Numbered from the stretch's first letter, positions 1-6,664 are shown. The stretch is DNA of 8,609 nucleotides from Gallionellaceae bacterium (GCA_030646595.1 JAUSKS010000304.1:1-8609), one strand, 5' to 3'. Notes: a model not told the origin generated them from the sequence alone. Made by a program: numbers and translations.

Positions 1-374
1 GGCACGGTATCGCTGCCCTCCAGCTCTATGCCCAGGGAAAAGTCATTGCATGCCTGCCGCCCCTGCCATGAGGAAACGCCCGCATGCCAGGCGCGCTTGC
101 GGCAGGATACAAATTGGATGATTTCGCCCTCGCGTCGAATCAGAAAATGGGCGGAAACCTTCACCCCTGCAAGTTGCGCATAATAAGGGTGCGCCTGGGT
201 GTCCAGGGAATTGGTAAATAACCGGGTAATGGCCGCCCCGCCAAATTCACCGGGCGGCAGGCTGATATTGTGGATGACCAACAAGTCTATTGCCGTGCCT
301 GGCGGGCGGGCATCATAATTGGGTGAAGCAATGCGGCGCACTCCGCTCAGCCATCCCGTGGCATTTATTTTCAA
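1..374 (-). CDS. ampD: AmpD, 1,6-anhydro-N-acetylmuramyl-L-alanine amidase (3' end off the window)
   Basis: This is the cytoplasmic zinc amidase that cuts the peptide from anhydro-muropeptides during peptidoglycan recycling. About 124 N-terminal residues are visible. The usual AmpD opening is present (GWLSGVRRIASPNYDARPPG), then VIHNISLPPGEFGG with the first zinc ligand His35 (His34 in characterised AmpD). After that come SAHFLIRREGEIIQFV, RAWHAGVS and LGIELEG with the catalytic-site Glu117. The other two expected zinc ligands (a His and an Asp in the C-terminal third) lie beyond the window edge, so an intact active site cannot be confirmed. The best start is a TTG whose TTGA overlaps the pilR stop. 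An AAGGA lies 9 nt upstream inside pilR, and no in-frame ATG exists between that TTG and the conserved GWL motif. The frame is open to the edge. In many bacteria AmpD indirectly sets AmpR/beta-lactamase induction; no ampR or ampC is visible here. Confidence 0.95.
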   Translation of the reverse strand, partial: MKINATGWLSGVRRIASPNYDARPPGTAIDLLVIHNISLPPGEFGGAAITRLFTNSLDTQAHPYYAQLAGVKVSAHFLIRREGEIIQFVSCRKRAWHAGVSSWQGRQACNDFSLGIELEGSDTV

Positions 375-1732
375 GGATGCGCATCCTTGTCGGTGATACC
401 CAAGCGTTCCATGCGATGACGTAAAGCACGGAAAGTTACTCCCAGCACCTTGGCCGCAGCGGTACGGTTAAAGCCAGTCTGGTGCAAGGCCTCCAGAATA
501 ACGCCACGTTCAACACTATCCAGATAATCGGGCAAGGGGTATTTGCCGCCGATCTTGCCCGGCTCGCCTTTTTTATTTTCCTCAGCCGCTTCCAACTGCA
601 AATCGGCGGGGGTAATAATGTCGTTGGAACACAAGGCCAGCGCCCGTTCAATAATATTCTCCAGCTCTCGCACATTACCGGGGAAATCATGCTGCCGTAA
701 TGCTTGCAGCGCCGCAGGAGAAAACTGTATAGCCTTATTACCGCGTAAGCGCATTAAAAACTGGCTGGCAATATCAGTGATGTCTTCCCGCAGCTCACGC
801 AACGATGGCATGGGCACGGTAATTACATTCAAGCGGTAGTACAAGTCCTGGCGAAATTTTGCCTGCTGCACCCGCTCTGCCAAGGCATGATGGGTCGCGC
901 TGATGATGCGTACATCTATAGCCTCTTCTTGCGTAGCCCCAACCTTGCGTATGGTTTTTTCCTGTATGGCACGCAATAACTTGACCTGCATGGACAACGG
1001 CAAATCCGCCACTTCATCCAGGAACAAAGTGCCACCATTGGCCGCTTGAAAAAACCCCTCCCTGTCCTTGTCCGCACCAGTGAACGCTCCCTTGCGGTAG
1101 CCAAAAAATTCGCTTTCCATCAATGTTTCCGGAATGGCCCCGCAATTCACGGGCACAAAGGGCTGGTCGCGGCGCGCACTTTTTTCGACAATGAGACGCG
1201 CCGCCAATTCTTTGCCGCTGCCCGATTCACCGCTGATATGAACCGGTGCCTGGCTGCGCGCAACCCGTTCGATCAGGTCGCGAACTTTTTCCATGGCCGG
1301 AGAACGTCCCAACAAGGTGCGTATTCCCGGGCGCACGGCTGCTGATGGCTGCGGCAGCTTAAGCGCCGCTTTAACCAAGGCGCGCAATTGTTCCAATGCC
1401 ACGGGTTTGGACAGGTAATCAAAAGCCCCCGCCTTGAGTACTGCCACGGCATTTTCCATATTGCCATGCGCGGTAATCACTGCCACTGGCACATTCATAT
1501 GGTGCGCTGCGATATGTTGTACCACCTGCAATCCGGCACCATCCTGCAAGCGCATATCAGTCAAGCACAGATCAAAGGCTTGCCGGTCCAGTTGCTGCAC
1601 AGCTTGTTGTACACTGGTAGCACGCTCAACCTCCAACCCCATACGCAATAGCGCCAGCTCCAGCAGTTCCAATATATCCGGCTCATCATCTACAATCAAC
1701 ACACGCGCTGAGACTTGCCTGTCATTGCTCAT
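371..1732 (-). CDS. pilR: PilR, sigma54-dependent response regulator of type IV pilus genes
   Basis: This is an NtrC-family activator of 453 residues, a normal length. The N-terminal receiver domain (about 10-125) has the acidic pair Asp15-Asp16, the phosphoacceptor Asp59 (LCLTDMRL), Thr87 and Lys109 (LSKPV). The central AAA+ domain (about 143-370) has Walker A GESGSGKE at 168-175, an intact GAFTGA sigma54-contact loop at 215-220, and Walker B TLFLDE at 235-240. The C-terminal Fis-type helix-turn-helix (NRTAAAKVLGVTFRALRHRM, about 422-444) closes the protein. Assigning PilR rather than another NtrC-type regulator rests on the adjoining pilS and the PilR-like HTH. I chose the ATG at 1732, which overlaps the pilS stop and has GGAG 6 nt upstream. 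The frame also runs 18 nt further to a TTG, which is less likely. The known PilR role is activating pilin transcription with RpoN. I saw no convincing -24/-12 promoter here, so its targets are probably elsewhere. Confidence 0.95.
   Translation of the reverse strand: MSNDRQVSARVLIVDDEPDILELLELALLRMGLEVERATSVQQAVQQLDRQAFDLCLTDMRLQDGAGLQVVQHIAAHHMNVPVAVITAHGNMENAVAVLKAGAFDYLSKPVALEQLRALVKAALKLPQPSAAVRPGIRTLLGRSPAMEKVRDLIERVARSQAPVHISGESGSGKELAARLIVEKSARRDQPFVPVNCGAIPETLMESEFFGYRKGAFTGADKDREGFFQAANGGTLFLDEVADLPLSMQVKLLRAIQEKTIRKVGATQEEAIDVRIISATHHALAERVQQAKFRQDLYYRLNVITVPMPSLRELREDITDIASQFLMRLRGNKAIQFSPAALQALRQHDFPGNVRELENIIERALALCSNDIITPADLQLEAAEENKKGEPGKIGGKYPLPDYLDSVERGVILEALHQTGFNRTAAAKVLGVTFRALRHRMERLGITDKDAHP
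384..388 (-). promoter_or_regulatory. Ribosome binding site supporting the TTG start of ampD
   Basis: AAGGA on the minus strand, 9 nt before the TTG at 374. It lies inside the last codons of pilR. It supports the unusual TTG start and suggests translational coupling between pilR and ampD. Confidence 0.6.
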
Positions 1733-3350
1733 CAAGCTCTCCAAATTCAATGCGGAAACAGGCGCCGCCTGTCACAGGCTGTCTGTATTCCAGCGAGGCA
1801 TCATTAGCCTCGCATAATTCCCGCGCTATATACAAGCCCAAGCCGGTTCCTCCTGCTGCTGTGGTAAAAAACGGTTCAAACAATTGCAACACCGCCTGCG
1901 GCTCCACTGCCGGTCCATCATTGCTTATCTCGACTATCGCCCTACCCTCATCCGAACACCAACCACGCAACTGCACACTACCCGACTGCATGCGGCAATA
2001 CCGCAAAGCATTGCGCGAAATATTCCATAACACCTGCTCAAAATGCCCGACATCAAAATTCACATTACAAGCAGGTTTAACCTCCAGCAAAAATACCTCG
2101 CGCGCAATACCCTCAGTATGTGCCAAGCTATCTACAAAAAGTGCCAGTTTCTCTGCCAAATTAAATAGCTCACGCCGGGCTCGATCACGACGGTTCAATT
2201 GCAGCACATCCAGCACAATATTGTTCAAGCGGGAGGAATTATCCAGAATAATCTGAAATAACCGCTCCTGTGCCGCATCATGTTTTTCTTCCTGCAATAA
2301 CTCGGTTGCGTAACTGATAGCCGATAGCGGGTTACGCACTTCATGGGCGATATTGGCGGTCAATCTGCCCAGTGCCGCAAGTTTAATTTGCTGGGCTTGT
2401 GCCTGCACGCGCTGCATATCTTCGACAAACACCACCGCCCCCCAGAAACCATCGCGCTGCACCGGTAAAAATCGCACACGCGCCTGATGATGCGTGAGCG
2501 GCAAACGCAACACAGTATATTCATGCCCAAAACTTTCTCGCCATTGGGCAAAATGTTCGGCCAGCACGGGTGCACATTCCTGCAGTGTAACGCTGCCCTT
2601 ATCCGCAAAAACATAGCCCAGTAACCGTTCTACACTGGGATTATATTGCCTGACTACTCCATGATCATCCACCACTAATACGCCGTCCGGCATATCCTGA
2701 ATGACCAGCCGGTTAGCTTCGGCCATATTGGCCAGATCCACTCCACGCAAAATCGCCAGCTTTTCGCTGGCCAGCGCATATTTGGTCAGAGTATGTGCCA
2801 GCCAGGCCACGGCAAAATACGCCGCGCTCAATACCCCTACTTGCACATACTGGGCCACGGCCCCATCCTGGGTAAGCACCATATAAGAATGCTGCAACAG
2901 CATGGCAATGGTGGCCAAGGCTGCGAAGAACAAGGTAATCCTGCCCCGGCTGATCATGCCGGCGGCAGCCAGCGAGACTAGCAGCAACACACCCATGCTG
3001 CTCTGTATGCCACCACTGGCATGTGATAGCACAGTCACGCAAACAATATCAGTCCCTACCTGGAATGCTAATTGCCAATTGAAGCGCGGCCAGCGGAATT
3101 TAATGGCTACGAAAGAAACCAGAGCCAAGGCGACATAAACAAGACTGGTATAGAAGAACAGCGGCAGGTTACGAGAACCAAAGGAGAGCGCATCTCCGAA
3201 TGTGCCTGCCAGAAAGACAAACAGGCTACCCAGTAACAGGCGATAAAAATTGAAAATATAAACGGAACGCCATAAGGCCTGCGGGAAAGGCATCGAATAG
3301 GGATGCGGTCGCAATATCTGCCCAGCGGAGGAGGAAGGATTATTCCGCAT
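1722..3350 (-). CDS. pilS: PilS, membrane sensor histidine kinase of the PilS/PilR pair
   Basis: This inner-membrane kinase phosphorylates PilR; it is 542 residues from the ATG at 3350. Six hydrophobic segments (about 29-50, 62-83, 91-112, 115-133, 137-158, 168-188) match the six-helix PilS membrane domain. A PAS-like region follows (about 209-310, with MPDGVLVVDDHGVVRQYNPS), then a HisKA helix pair with the phospho-accepting His336 in NIAHEVRNPLSAI. The C-terminal HATPase domain has the N box (NISRNALRYC), an F box (LFEPFFTT) and the G2 box GTGLGLYIAREL. The G1 box reads SNDGPAV rather than the more usual DNGPGI, a mild deviation. No strong Shine-Dalgarno precedes 3350. A TTG one codon earlier and an ATG at 3293 (MPFPQALWRS) are alternatives; the second would sit nearer the usual PilS N-terminus. 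The stop overlaps pilR by 11 nt. In Pseudomonas PilS senses PilA levels in the membrane. Confidence 0.93.
   Translation of the reverse strand: MRNNPSSSAGQILRPHPYSMPFPQALWRSVYIFNFYRLLLGSLFVFLAGTFGDALSFGSRNLPLFFYTSLVYVALALVSFVAIKFRWPRFNWQLAFQVGTDIVCVTVLSHASGGIQSSMGVLLLVSLAAAGMISRGRITLFFAALATIAMLLQHSYMVLTQDGAVAQYVQVGVLSAAYFAVAWLAHTLTKYALASEKLAILRGVDLANMAEANRLVIQDMPDGVLVVDDHGVVRQYNPSVERLLGYVFADKGSVTLQECAPVLAEHFAQWRESFGHEYTVLRLPLTHHQARVRFLPVQRDGFWGAVVFVEDMQRVQAQAQQIKLAALGRLTANIAHEVRNPLSAISYATELLQEEKHDAAQERLFQIILDNSSRLNNIVLDVLQLNRRDRARRELFNLAEKLALFVDSLAHTEGIAREVFLLEVKPACNVNFDVGHFEQVLWNISRNALRYCRMQSGSVQLRGWCSDEGRAIVEISNDGPAVEPQAVLQLFEPFFTTAAGGTGLGLYIARELCEANDASLEYRQPVTGGACFRIEFGELDEQ
1739..1742 (-). 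promoter_or_regulatory. Ribosome binding site deciding the pilR start
   Basis: GGAG on the minus strand, 6 nt before the ATG at 1732. It lies in the final codons of pilS and favours this ATG over the in-frame TTG at 1750. Confidence 0.6.
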
Positions 3351-3515
3351 CAAGACTGGCCCCGGTGTAGGGGCGCGATTTATCGCGCCCTGATATATTC
3401 ATGCATCAAAAACAGGGCGTGATACCTCACAGAGGTTCTCGCACCCGCAGGGTGTATCACGCCCCTACGATATTGTGCTATTGATAGAACAATGGAATTA
3501 CACACTTATAAATAC
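3351..3515. other. Spacer before pilS; the only substantial non-coding gap
   Basis: This 165-nt stretch between the PP0621-family gene and pilS is mostly occupied by the palindromic element at 3367-3468. The remaining 47 nt next to the PP0621-family stop (3469-3515) are AT-rich and could hold a promoter for pilS-pilR-ampD. I could not identify a convincing -35/-10 pair or a sigma54 -24/-12 pair. No other gap in the window reaches 100 nt. Confidence 0.5.
3367..3468. repeat. REP/MITE-like nested inverted-repeat element
   Basis: A ~102-bp palindromic element fills most of the spacer between the PP0621-family gene and pilS. Its ends are inverted copies: GTAGGGGCGCGAT at 3367-3379 and ATCACGCCCCTAC at 3456-3468, agreeing over 13 bp with one mismatch. 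Inside the left end is a tight hairpin (GGGCGCGAT at 3371-3379, ATCGCGCCC at 3382-3390). The right half holds an exact 11-bp inverted repeat (GGGCGTGATAC at 3415-3425, GTATCACGCCC at 3454-3464) enclosing a small CACCC-GCA-GGGTG hairpin at 3442-3454. No coding potential is evident and no clear target-site duplication flanks it. This resembles REP doublets (BIMEs) mobilised by RAYT transposases or small non-autonomous MITEs. No T-tract follows the stems on the minus strand, so it is not a standard intrinsic terminator, though it could affect read-through or mRNA stability. Confidence 0.75.
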
Positions 3516-3755
3516 TTATTGATGTTTATCAGCATGGGCACGACGATGCGCCTCACTGCAAAAGTACATATCATCGGTCACCATGCTTTCATGCTTGGGC
3601 AGATGCACACCACAGTGCGCACAACACACCATATCTTCTGTCGGCACGGATCCTGTTTGCTCAGACTTATCGTTTTTGCGCACCTGCTTGAGATAGGACT
3701 TAAGCAATAAATAAATAAGCGCGAAGATGACAATAAGGAATAACAAGCGACTCAT
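3516..3755 (-). CDS. PP0621-family small membrane-anchored zinc-ribbon-like protein
   Basis: A 79-residue protein with no known reaction. Residues 3-22 form one hydrophobic segment (LLFLIVIFALIYLLL), followed by a basic stretch and a short linker, which suggests an N-terminal anchor with the remainder in the cytoplasm. The C-terminal half carries a probable metal site: CAHCG (Cys45, Cys48, with an extra Cys44 and His47/His51) and FCSEAHRRAH (Cys66, His70). This layout and length match the PP0621 family of proteobacteria. The ATG at 3755 has GGAG 8 nt upstream. The gene starts 21 nt after the secretin stop, so it is probably co-transcribed with it. I recall relatives lying beside pilS/pilR in betaproteobacteria, but this comes from memory and not from the sequence. 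Its function is unassigned; a role at the membrane linked to pilus or secretion control is only a guess. Confidence 0.85.
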   Translation of the reverse strand: MSRLLFLIVIFALIYLLLKSYLKQVRKNDKSEQTGSVPTEDMVCCAHCGVHLPKHESMVTDDMYFCSEAHRRAHADKHQ

Positions 3756-3763
3756 CTTACTAA

Positions 3764-3767
3764 CTCC
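3764..3767 (-). promoter_or_regulatory. Ribosome binding site of the PP0621-family gene
   Basis: GGAG on the minus strand, 8 nt before the ATG at 3755, in the 21-nt gap after the secretin stop codon. It supports translation of this short gene. Confidence 0.55.
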
Positions 3768-3776
3768 ACAAAATAA

Positions 3777-5723
3777 TCAGCCATCAGCGTCCGGCTCACC
3801 AGGTGGAGGCATGGGTGTGCCGGGTATATGAGGTAGATTGGGCATGCCGGGCATAGGGGGCATGCCGGGCATAGCACCGGGTGGATTGGGTATGCCGGGT
3901 GTGTTTGGCATCCCATGTGAGTTGGGCATGCCGGATGGCCCATCCCGCCAATTAGGTGGGGTAAAACCATCCGTGTAGATTCCCTGCCCTCCCTGCTCAG
4001 TTCCTGACCAGAATTGGGTTATCCCTGCACTGGGATGAACAATATTGCGCACAATGTGCGGCGTGATGGAAAGTACCACTTCGGTTTTTTGACGCTCATC
4101 CTTATGGCTGGAGAATAAACGTCCGATCAAGGGCAAGTCAGACAAGCCCGGCAAGCCATTGATCGAAGTACGGTCCTCATCATTGATCAAGCCCGCCAGT
4201 AACTGGGTTTCTCCATCTTTCAGGCGCAGCAAGGTAGAAGCATTGCGCGTTCCTATCTGGTAGACCACTGAACCATTTTTGGTGGTGGTGGCTGAACCCA
4301 GCGAACTGACTTCCAGGCTGGCCTTGATCGCTACATCCCCTTCCAGGTAAATATTCGGCTCCACTTCCAGCTTGATGCCGACATCAACATAAGTAACCGT
4401 TTCCGAAGCAGTTGCATTGGCCGTAGTGGGCGTAGTCGTGGTAATGACGGGTACCCGGTCACCCACATGAATCTTGGCTTTCTCGCGATTGCGCACTCGT
4501 ATGCGCGGATTGGCCAACACATTAAGGTCGGAAATCTGCTCATTGGCAGTGGCCGAGGGCAAAGACCCCGCTGTGATCAAGTCTCTATTCAACCGCCGCA
4601 AAGAATCTAGGGTAATGCTGCCCGGTGCGTTGATGTTGAGTGTGCCAAACTGGGTCGGCCACTGTATGCCCAAATCCAGCAAACGGCCATGCTTGACTTC
4701 CACCACGGTGACATCCAGCAATACTTCTGCATCCGGTAAATCCTGCGCGGCAATCAATTTCTCTGCCTGACGTATGGTATCCGGCGTGTCACGCATGATC
4801 ACCATGTTCAGCCTGTCGTCCACATAAATATCTCTCACCTTCAATATGGTTTTCAGCATATTGGCGGTTTGTTTGGGATCGGCATTGGCCAGATAAAATG
4901 TCTTCACCATCAGCTCTTCATATTCTTTGCTCTTCTGTGGTGTGCGCGGATAAACCACCAGCGTATTTTCATTGATGACTTTTTTGTCCAACTGATTGGA
5001 ATCAAGCAACAAGGCCAGCGCCTTGTCAAAGGTGACTTGTTTGGCAAAGATTGAAACCCGCTGCTCGGGGCGCAAATCCTTGTCGAGGATGAAATTCACG
5101 CCAGTGGTGCTGGACAGTACATCAAATACCATTTTTACCGGGGCGTCGCGAAATTCCAGGGTGATGGGATTGCTATATTGCCGTAACGCAGGTGGCGTGA
5201 ATTTATTTTTAGCCTGCTTCTCTTCTATTTTCTTGAGTAAGGCCAAGGCCTCACGGTGGCGAGGATTTTCCAGTAATACCAGGCGGATTTTTTCCATCAC
5301 TGCGGTCATCTCACCTGCTTCCAGTTCGGCCACAGCAGCCACCATCAGCTCGGCATGTTTACGCGCCCGCGTTACCATCGTTAACCCGGTTTTGGCACGC
5401 ACATTGTTTTTGTCCAGCTTTAATACCCGGGTATATTGCGCTTCAGCATCAATCAGCTTATCCGCGTTCAAATTATCATCGGCTGCCAGCAACAAGGTGT
5501 CGATAGCATTAGTCCGACGATTAACCAGTGCCATTTTGTATTGTGCATTACTGGGCGACTCGTCACTGGCCTGCTGTATTTTTGCCAGCCCTTCCTCAAT
5601 CCGGCCTTGATTGCTCAAGGCTATACCCTCGCGATAGGCGCGCTCTGCTGCACAGCTGCTTAATAGCAAAACAGCAGTGGCCAGCAAGGTCAATCGCATG
5701 GTAAAAATTAATCTGGTATTCAT
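3777..5723 (-). CDS. Secretin (GspD/PilQ superfamily) with lipoprotein signal and TPR-like N-terminus
   Basis: This outer-membrane channel subunit belongs to a type II secretion or type IV pilus-like machine. Numbered from the ATG at 5723 (648 residues), a lipoprotein signal ends in LLLSSC with Cys24 as the lipidated residue. Residues 27-171 read as about three TPR-like helical pairs. An N0/STN domain follows at about 184-259 (SNPITLEFRDAPVKMVFDVL), then one N1-type ring domain at about 271-343, then the secretin core at about 396-560. The core contains VLANPRIRVRN, VPVIT, VDVGIKLEVEPNI and the hallmark GLPGLSDLPLIGRLFSS ending in VVLSITPHIVR. The last ~75 residues are rich in Pro, Gly and Met (PGMPPMPGMPN). 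One N1 domain instead of the three N1-type repeats common in GspD suggests a PilQ/MshL-type secretin. The start is uncertain: the frame opens at an ATG at 5780, other ATGs are at 5735 and 5699, and none has a clear Shine-Dalgarno. I chose 5723 because it gives a standard signal peptide. Confidence 0.9.
   Translation of the reverse strand: MNTRLIFTMRLTLLATAVLLLSSCAAERAYREGIALSNQGRIEEGLAKIQQASDESPSNAQYKMALVNRRTNAIDTLLLAADDNLNADKLIDAEAQYTRVLKLDKNNVRAKTGLTMVTRARKHAELMVAAVAELEAGEMTAVMEKIRLVLLENPRHREALALLKKIEEKQAKNKFTPPALRQYSNPITLEFRDAPVKMVFDVLSSTTGVNFILDKDLRPEQRVSIFAKQVTFDKALALLLDSNQLDKKVINENTLVVYPRTPQKSKEYEELMVKTFYLANADPKQTANMLKTILKVRDIYVDDRLNMVIMRDTPDTIRQAEKLIAAQDLPDAEVLLDVTVVEVKHGRLLDLGIQWPTQFGTLNINAPGSITLDSLRRLNRDLITAGSLPSATANEQISDLNVLANPRIRVRNREKAKIHVGDRVPVITTTTPTTANATASETVTYVDVGIKLEVEPNIYLEGDVAIKASLEVSSLGSATTTKNGSVVYQIGTRNASTLLRLKDGETQLLAGLINDEDRTSINGLPGLSDLPLIGRLFSSHKDERQKTEVVLSITPHIVRNIVHPSAGITQFWSGTEQGGQGIYTDGFTPPNWRDGPSGMPNSHGMPNTPGIPNPPGAMPGMPPMPGMPNLPHIPGTPMPPPGEPDADG
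3841..3874 (-). repeat. Tandem 18-nt repeat encoding the MPGMPP tail of the secretin
   Basis: GGCATGCCGGGCATAG occurs on the plus strand at 3841-3856 and again at 3859-3874, an 18-nt period that keeps frame. It encodes repeated MPGMP(P/N) units in the secretin's C-terminal tail. Looser Met-Pro and Pro-Gly repeats extend on both sides, roughly 3780-3935. In-frame repeats like this can expand or contract between strains. Confidence 0.7.
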
Positions 5724-5792
5724 TATGCTGGGCATCAAAGGATTAAAAGTAAATGGCAAGAACGAACAATAACCGAACATAGCCGGACACGT

Positions 5793-6290
5793 CTAGCGTT
5801 TGGTTGGTGGATTTTGTACTTGCACTTGTTGCATATAAATAAATTGCCACGCAGAATACTTTGCACTGCCTTCAAAAGTGCTGTCCGCCGAGCTGAAATT
5901 ACTGGTTTTCAGCGGCGCTTCTTCGGACAGGCTATATACACCGACAATCCCGCTGCCCGCTGTTTGCACCAGACCCCAGTTGTTACTCTGCGTCATCGGA
6001 TCAATAAAAATTTTGCGCAAATAGCGTTGTGTCCCGAGTTGCCGTTCATCCTTGAGTAAGTCTTTCAACGCCGTGGGATATTTTTTTGCGCCACCCGGCG
6101 ATCTTTCATAATACTGCCCAATTGCTTTGCGAAACTGGTCACCCACAAACAACAGTTCCCGCTCTTTTTCCCGCTGCTGCGCCGTGCTCCACACCACACC
6201 CAGGGCCGCCCATACTGCCCCCATGACCGCCACCAGGATCAGCACGGCCAGGTAGGTAAAACCGGATTGATAGTTAGGGTGCGGGCGCAT
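5793..6290 (-). CDS. Type IV pilin-like minor pseudopilin lacking Glu5
   Basis: A 165-residue pseudopilin. A 10-residue leader (MRPHPNYQSG) precedes a class III prepilin-type site, with Phe as the first mature residue and the hydrophobic helix FTYLAVLILVAVMG after it. Position 5, normally Glu, is Ala. The rest is soluble and matches the preceding GspG-like protein in places: RYLRKIFIDPMTQSNNWGLV against RYLRKLPVDPITESADSWVIV, and a closing YSAW against YSEW. The pair therefore looks like diverged paralogs. The ATG at 6290 shares its A with the upstream stop (TGATG), indicating translational coupling. Two in-frame GTG codons precede it (6296 and 6293) and are less likely. The protein is probably processed by a prepilin peptidase encoded elsewhere and inserted in the pseudopilus. 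In T2SS, Glu5 is usually missing only in the tip pseudopilin GspK, so this may be a minor or tip component; I cannot name it more precisely. Confidence 0.85.
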   Translation of the reverse strand: MRPHPNYQSGFTYLAVLILVAVMGAVWAALGVVWSTAQQREKERELLFVGDQFRKAIGQYYERSPGGAKKYPTALKDLLKDERQLGTQRYLRKIFIDPMTQSNNWGLVQTAGSGIVGVYSLSEEAPLKTSNFSSADSTFEGSAKYSAWQFIYMQQVQVQNPPTKR

Positions 6291-6664
6291 CACCACTCAC
6301 TGTAGGCAGTACCATCACGAGCGATGCCGCTGGCACCACTTTTTACATCAAAAACCCCGCCCTTTTCCGGATCAGTAGGTGGCACGATCACCCAGCTGTC
6401 CGCACTTTCGGTAATCGGATCCACTGGCAGCTTGCGCAAATAGCGCCGACTCACCAGCTCATCCAGACTATCCGGATATTTTCCGGTATCAGCAAAAAAT
6501 TTATCCAGTGATTCGCGCATGATATTCAGGTTTTCATGCAGCACCGCTTCTTTGGCGCGGTCTATTCCGCCAAAGTAGCGCGGCACAGCAATAGTCAGCA
6601 GCAAGGCTATGATGGTTATTACCACCAGCAATTCTATTAAGGTAAAGCCGCGTTTGTTTACCAT
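6290..6664 (-). CDS. GspG-like type II secretion pseudopilin
   Basis: A 124-residue prepilin-like protein with the short leader MVNKRG and a classic cleavage site before FTLIELLVVITIIALLLTIAVPRYF, including the conserved Glu5. The soluble part has the GspG-style LRKLPVDPITESADSWVIV and ends in DGTAYSEW. It probably forms the body of a pseudopilus, processed and N-methylated by a prepilin peptidase not seen here. I start it at the ATG at 6664. The open frame reaches 6760, but its extra 32 codons would overlap hisD and place an unlikely leader before the prepilin motif. No convincing Shine-Dalgarno precedes 6664, and the gap from the hisD stop is 22 nt, so expression may depend on ribosomes arriving from hisD. 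The next pseudopilin begins on its stop codon. The label GspG rests on the N-terminus and the DP-T-W region; it could equally serve a type IV pilus-like machine. Confidence 0.9.
   Translation of the reverse strand: MVNKRGFTLIELLVVITIIALLLTIAVPRYFGGIDRAKEAVLHENLNIMRESLDKFFADTGKYPDSLDELVSRRYLRKLPVDPITESADSWVIVPPTDPEKGGVFDVKSGASGIARDGTAYSEW

Noticed and set aside
1750..2256. A 168-codon plus-strand open frame opposite pilS
   Set aside because: It lies fully antisense to the PilS kinase domain, whose motifs are conserved. No start signal or family resemblance was seen.
3367..3390. Intrinsic terminator after the PP0621-family gene
   Set aside because: The stem GGGCGCGAT/ATCGCGCCC is strong, but no T-tract follows on the minus strand, so I describe it only as part of the repeat element.
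4996..5610. A 204-codon plus-strand open frame opposite the secretin
   Set aside because: It is antisense to conserved secretin N0 and TPR-like coding sequence, its translation shows no recognisable domain, and it is rich in Ser/Arg as expected of a shadow frame.
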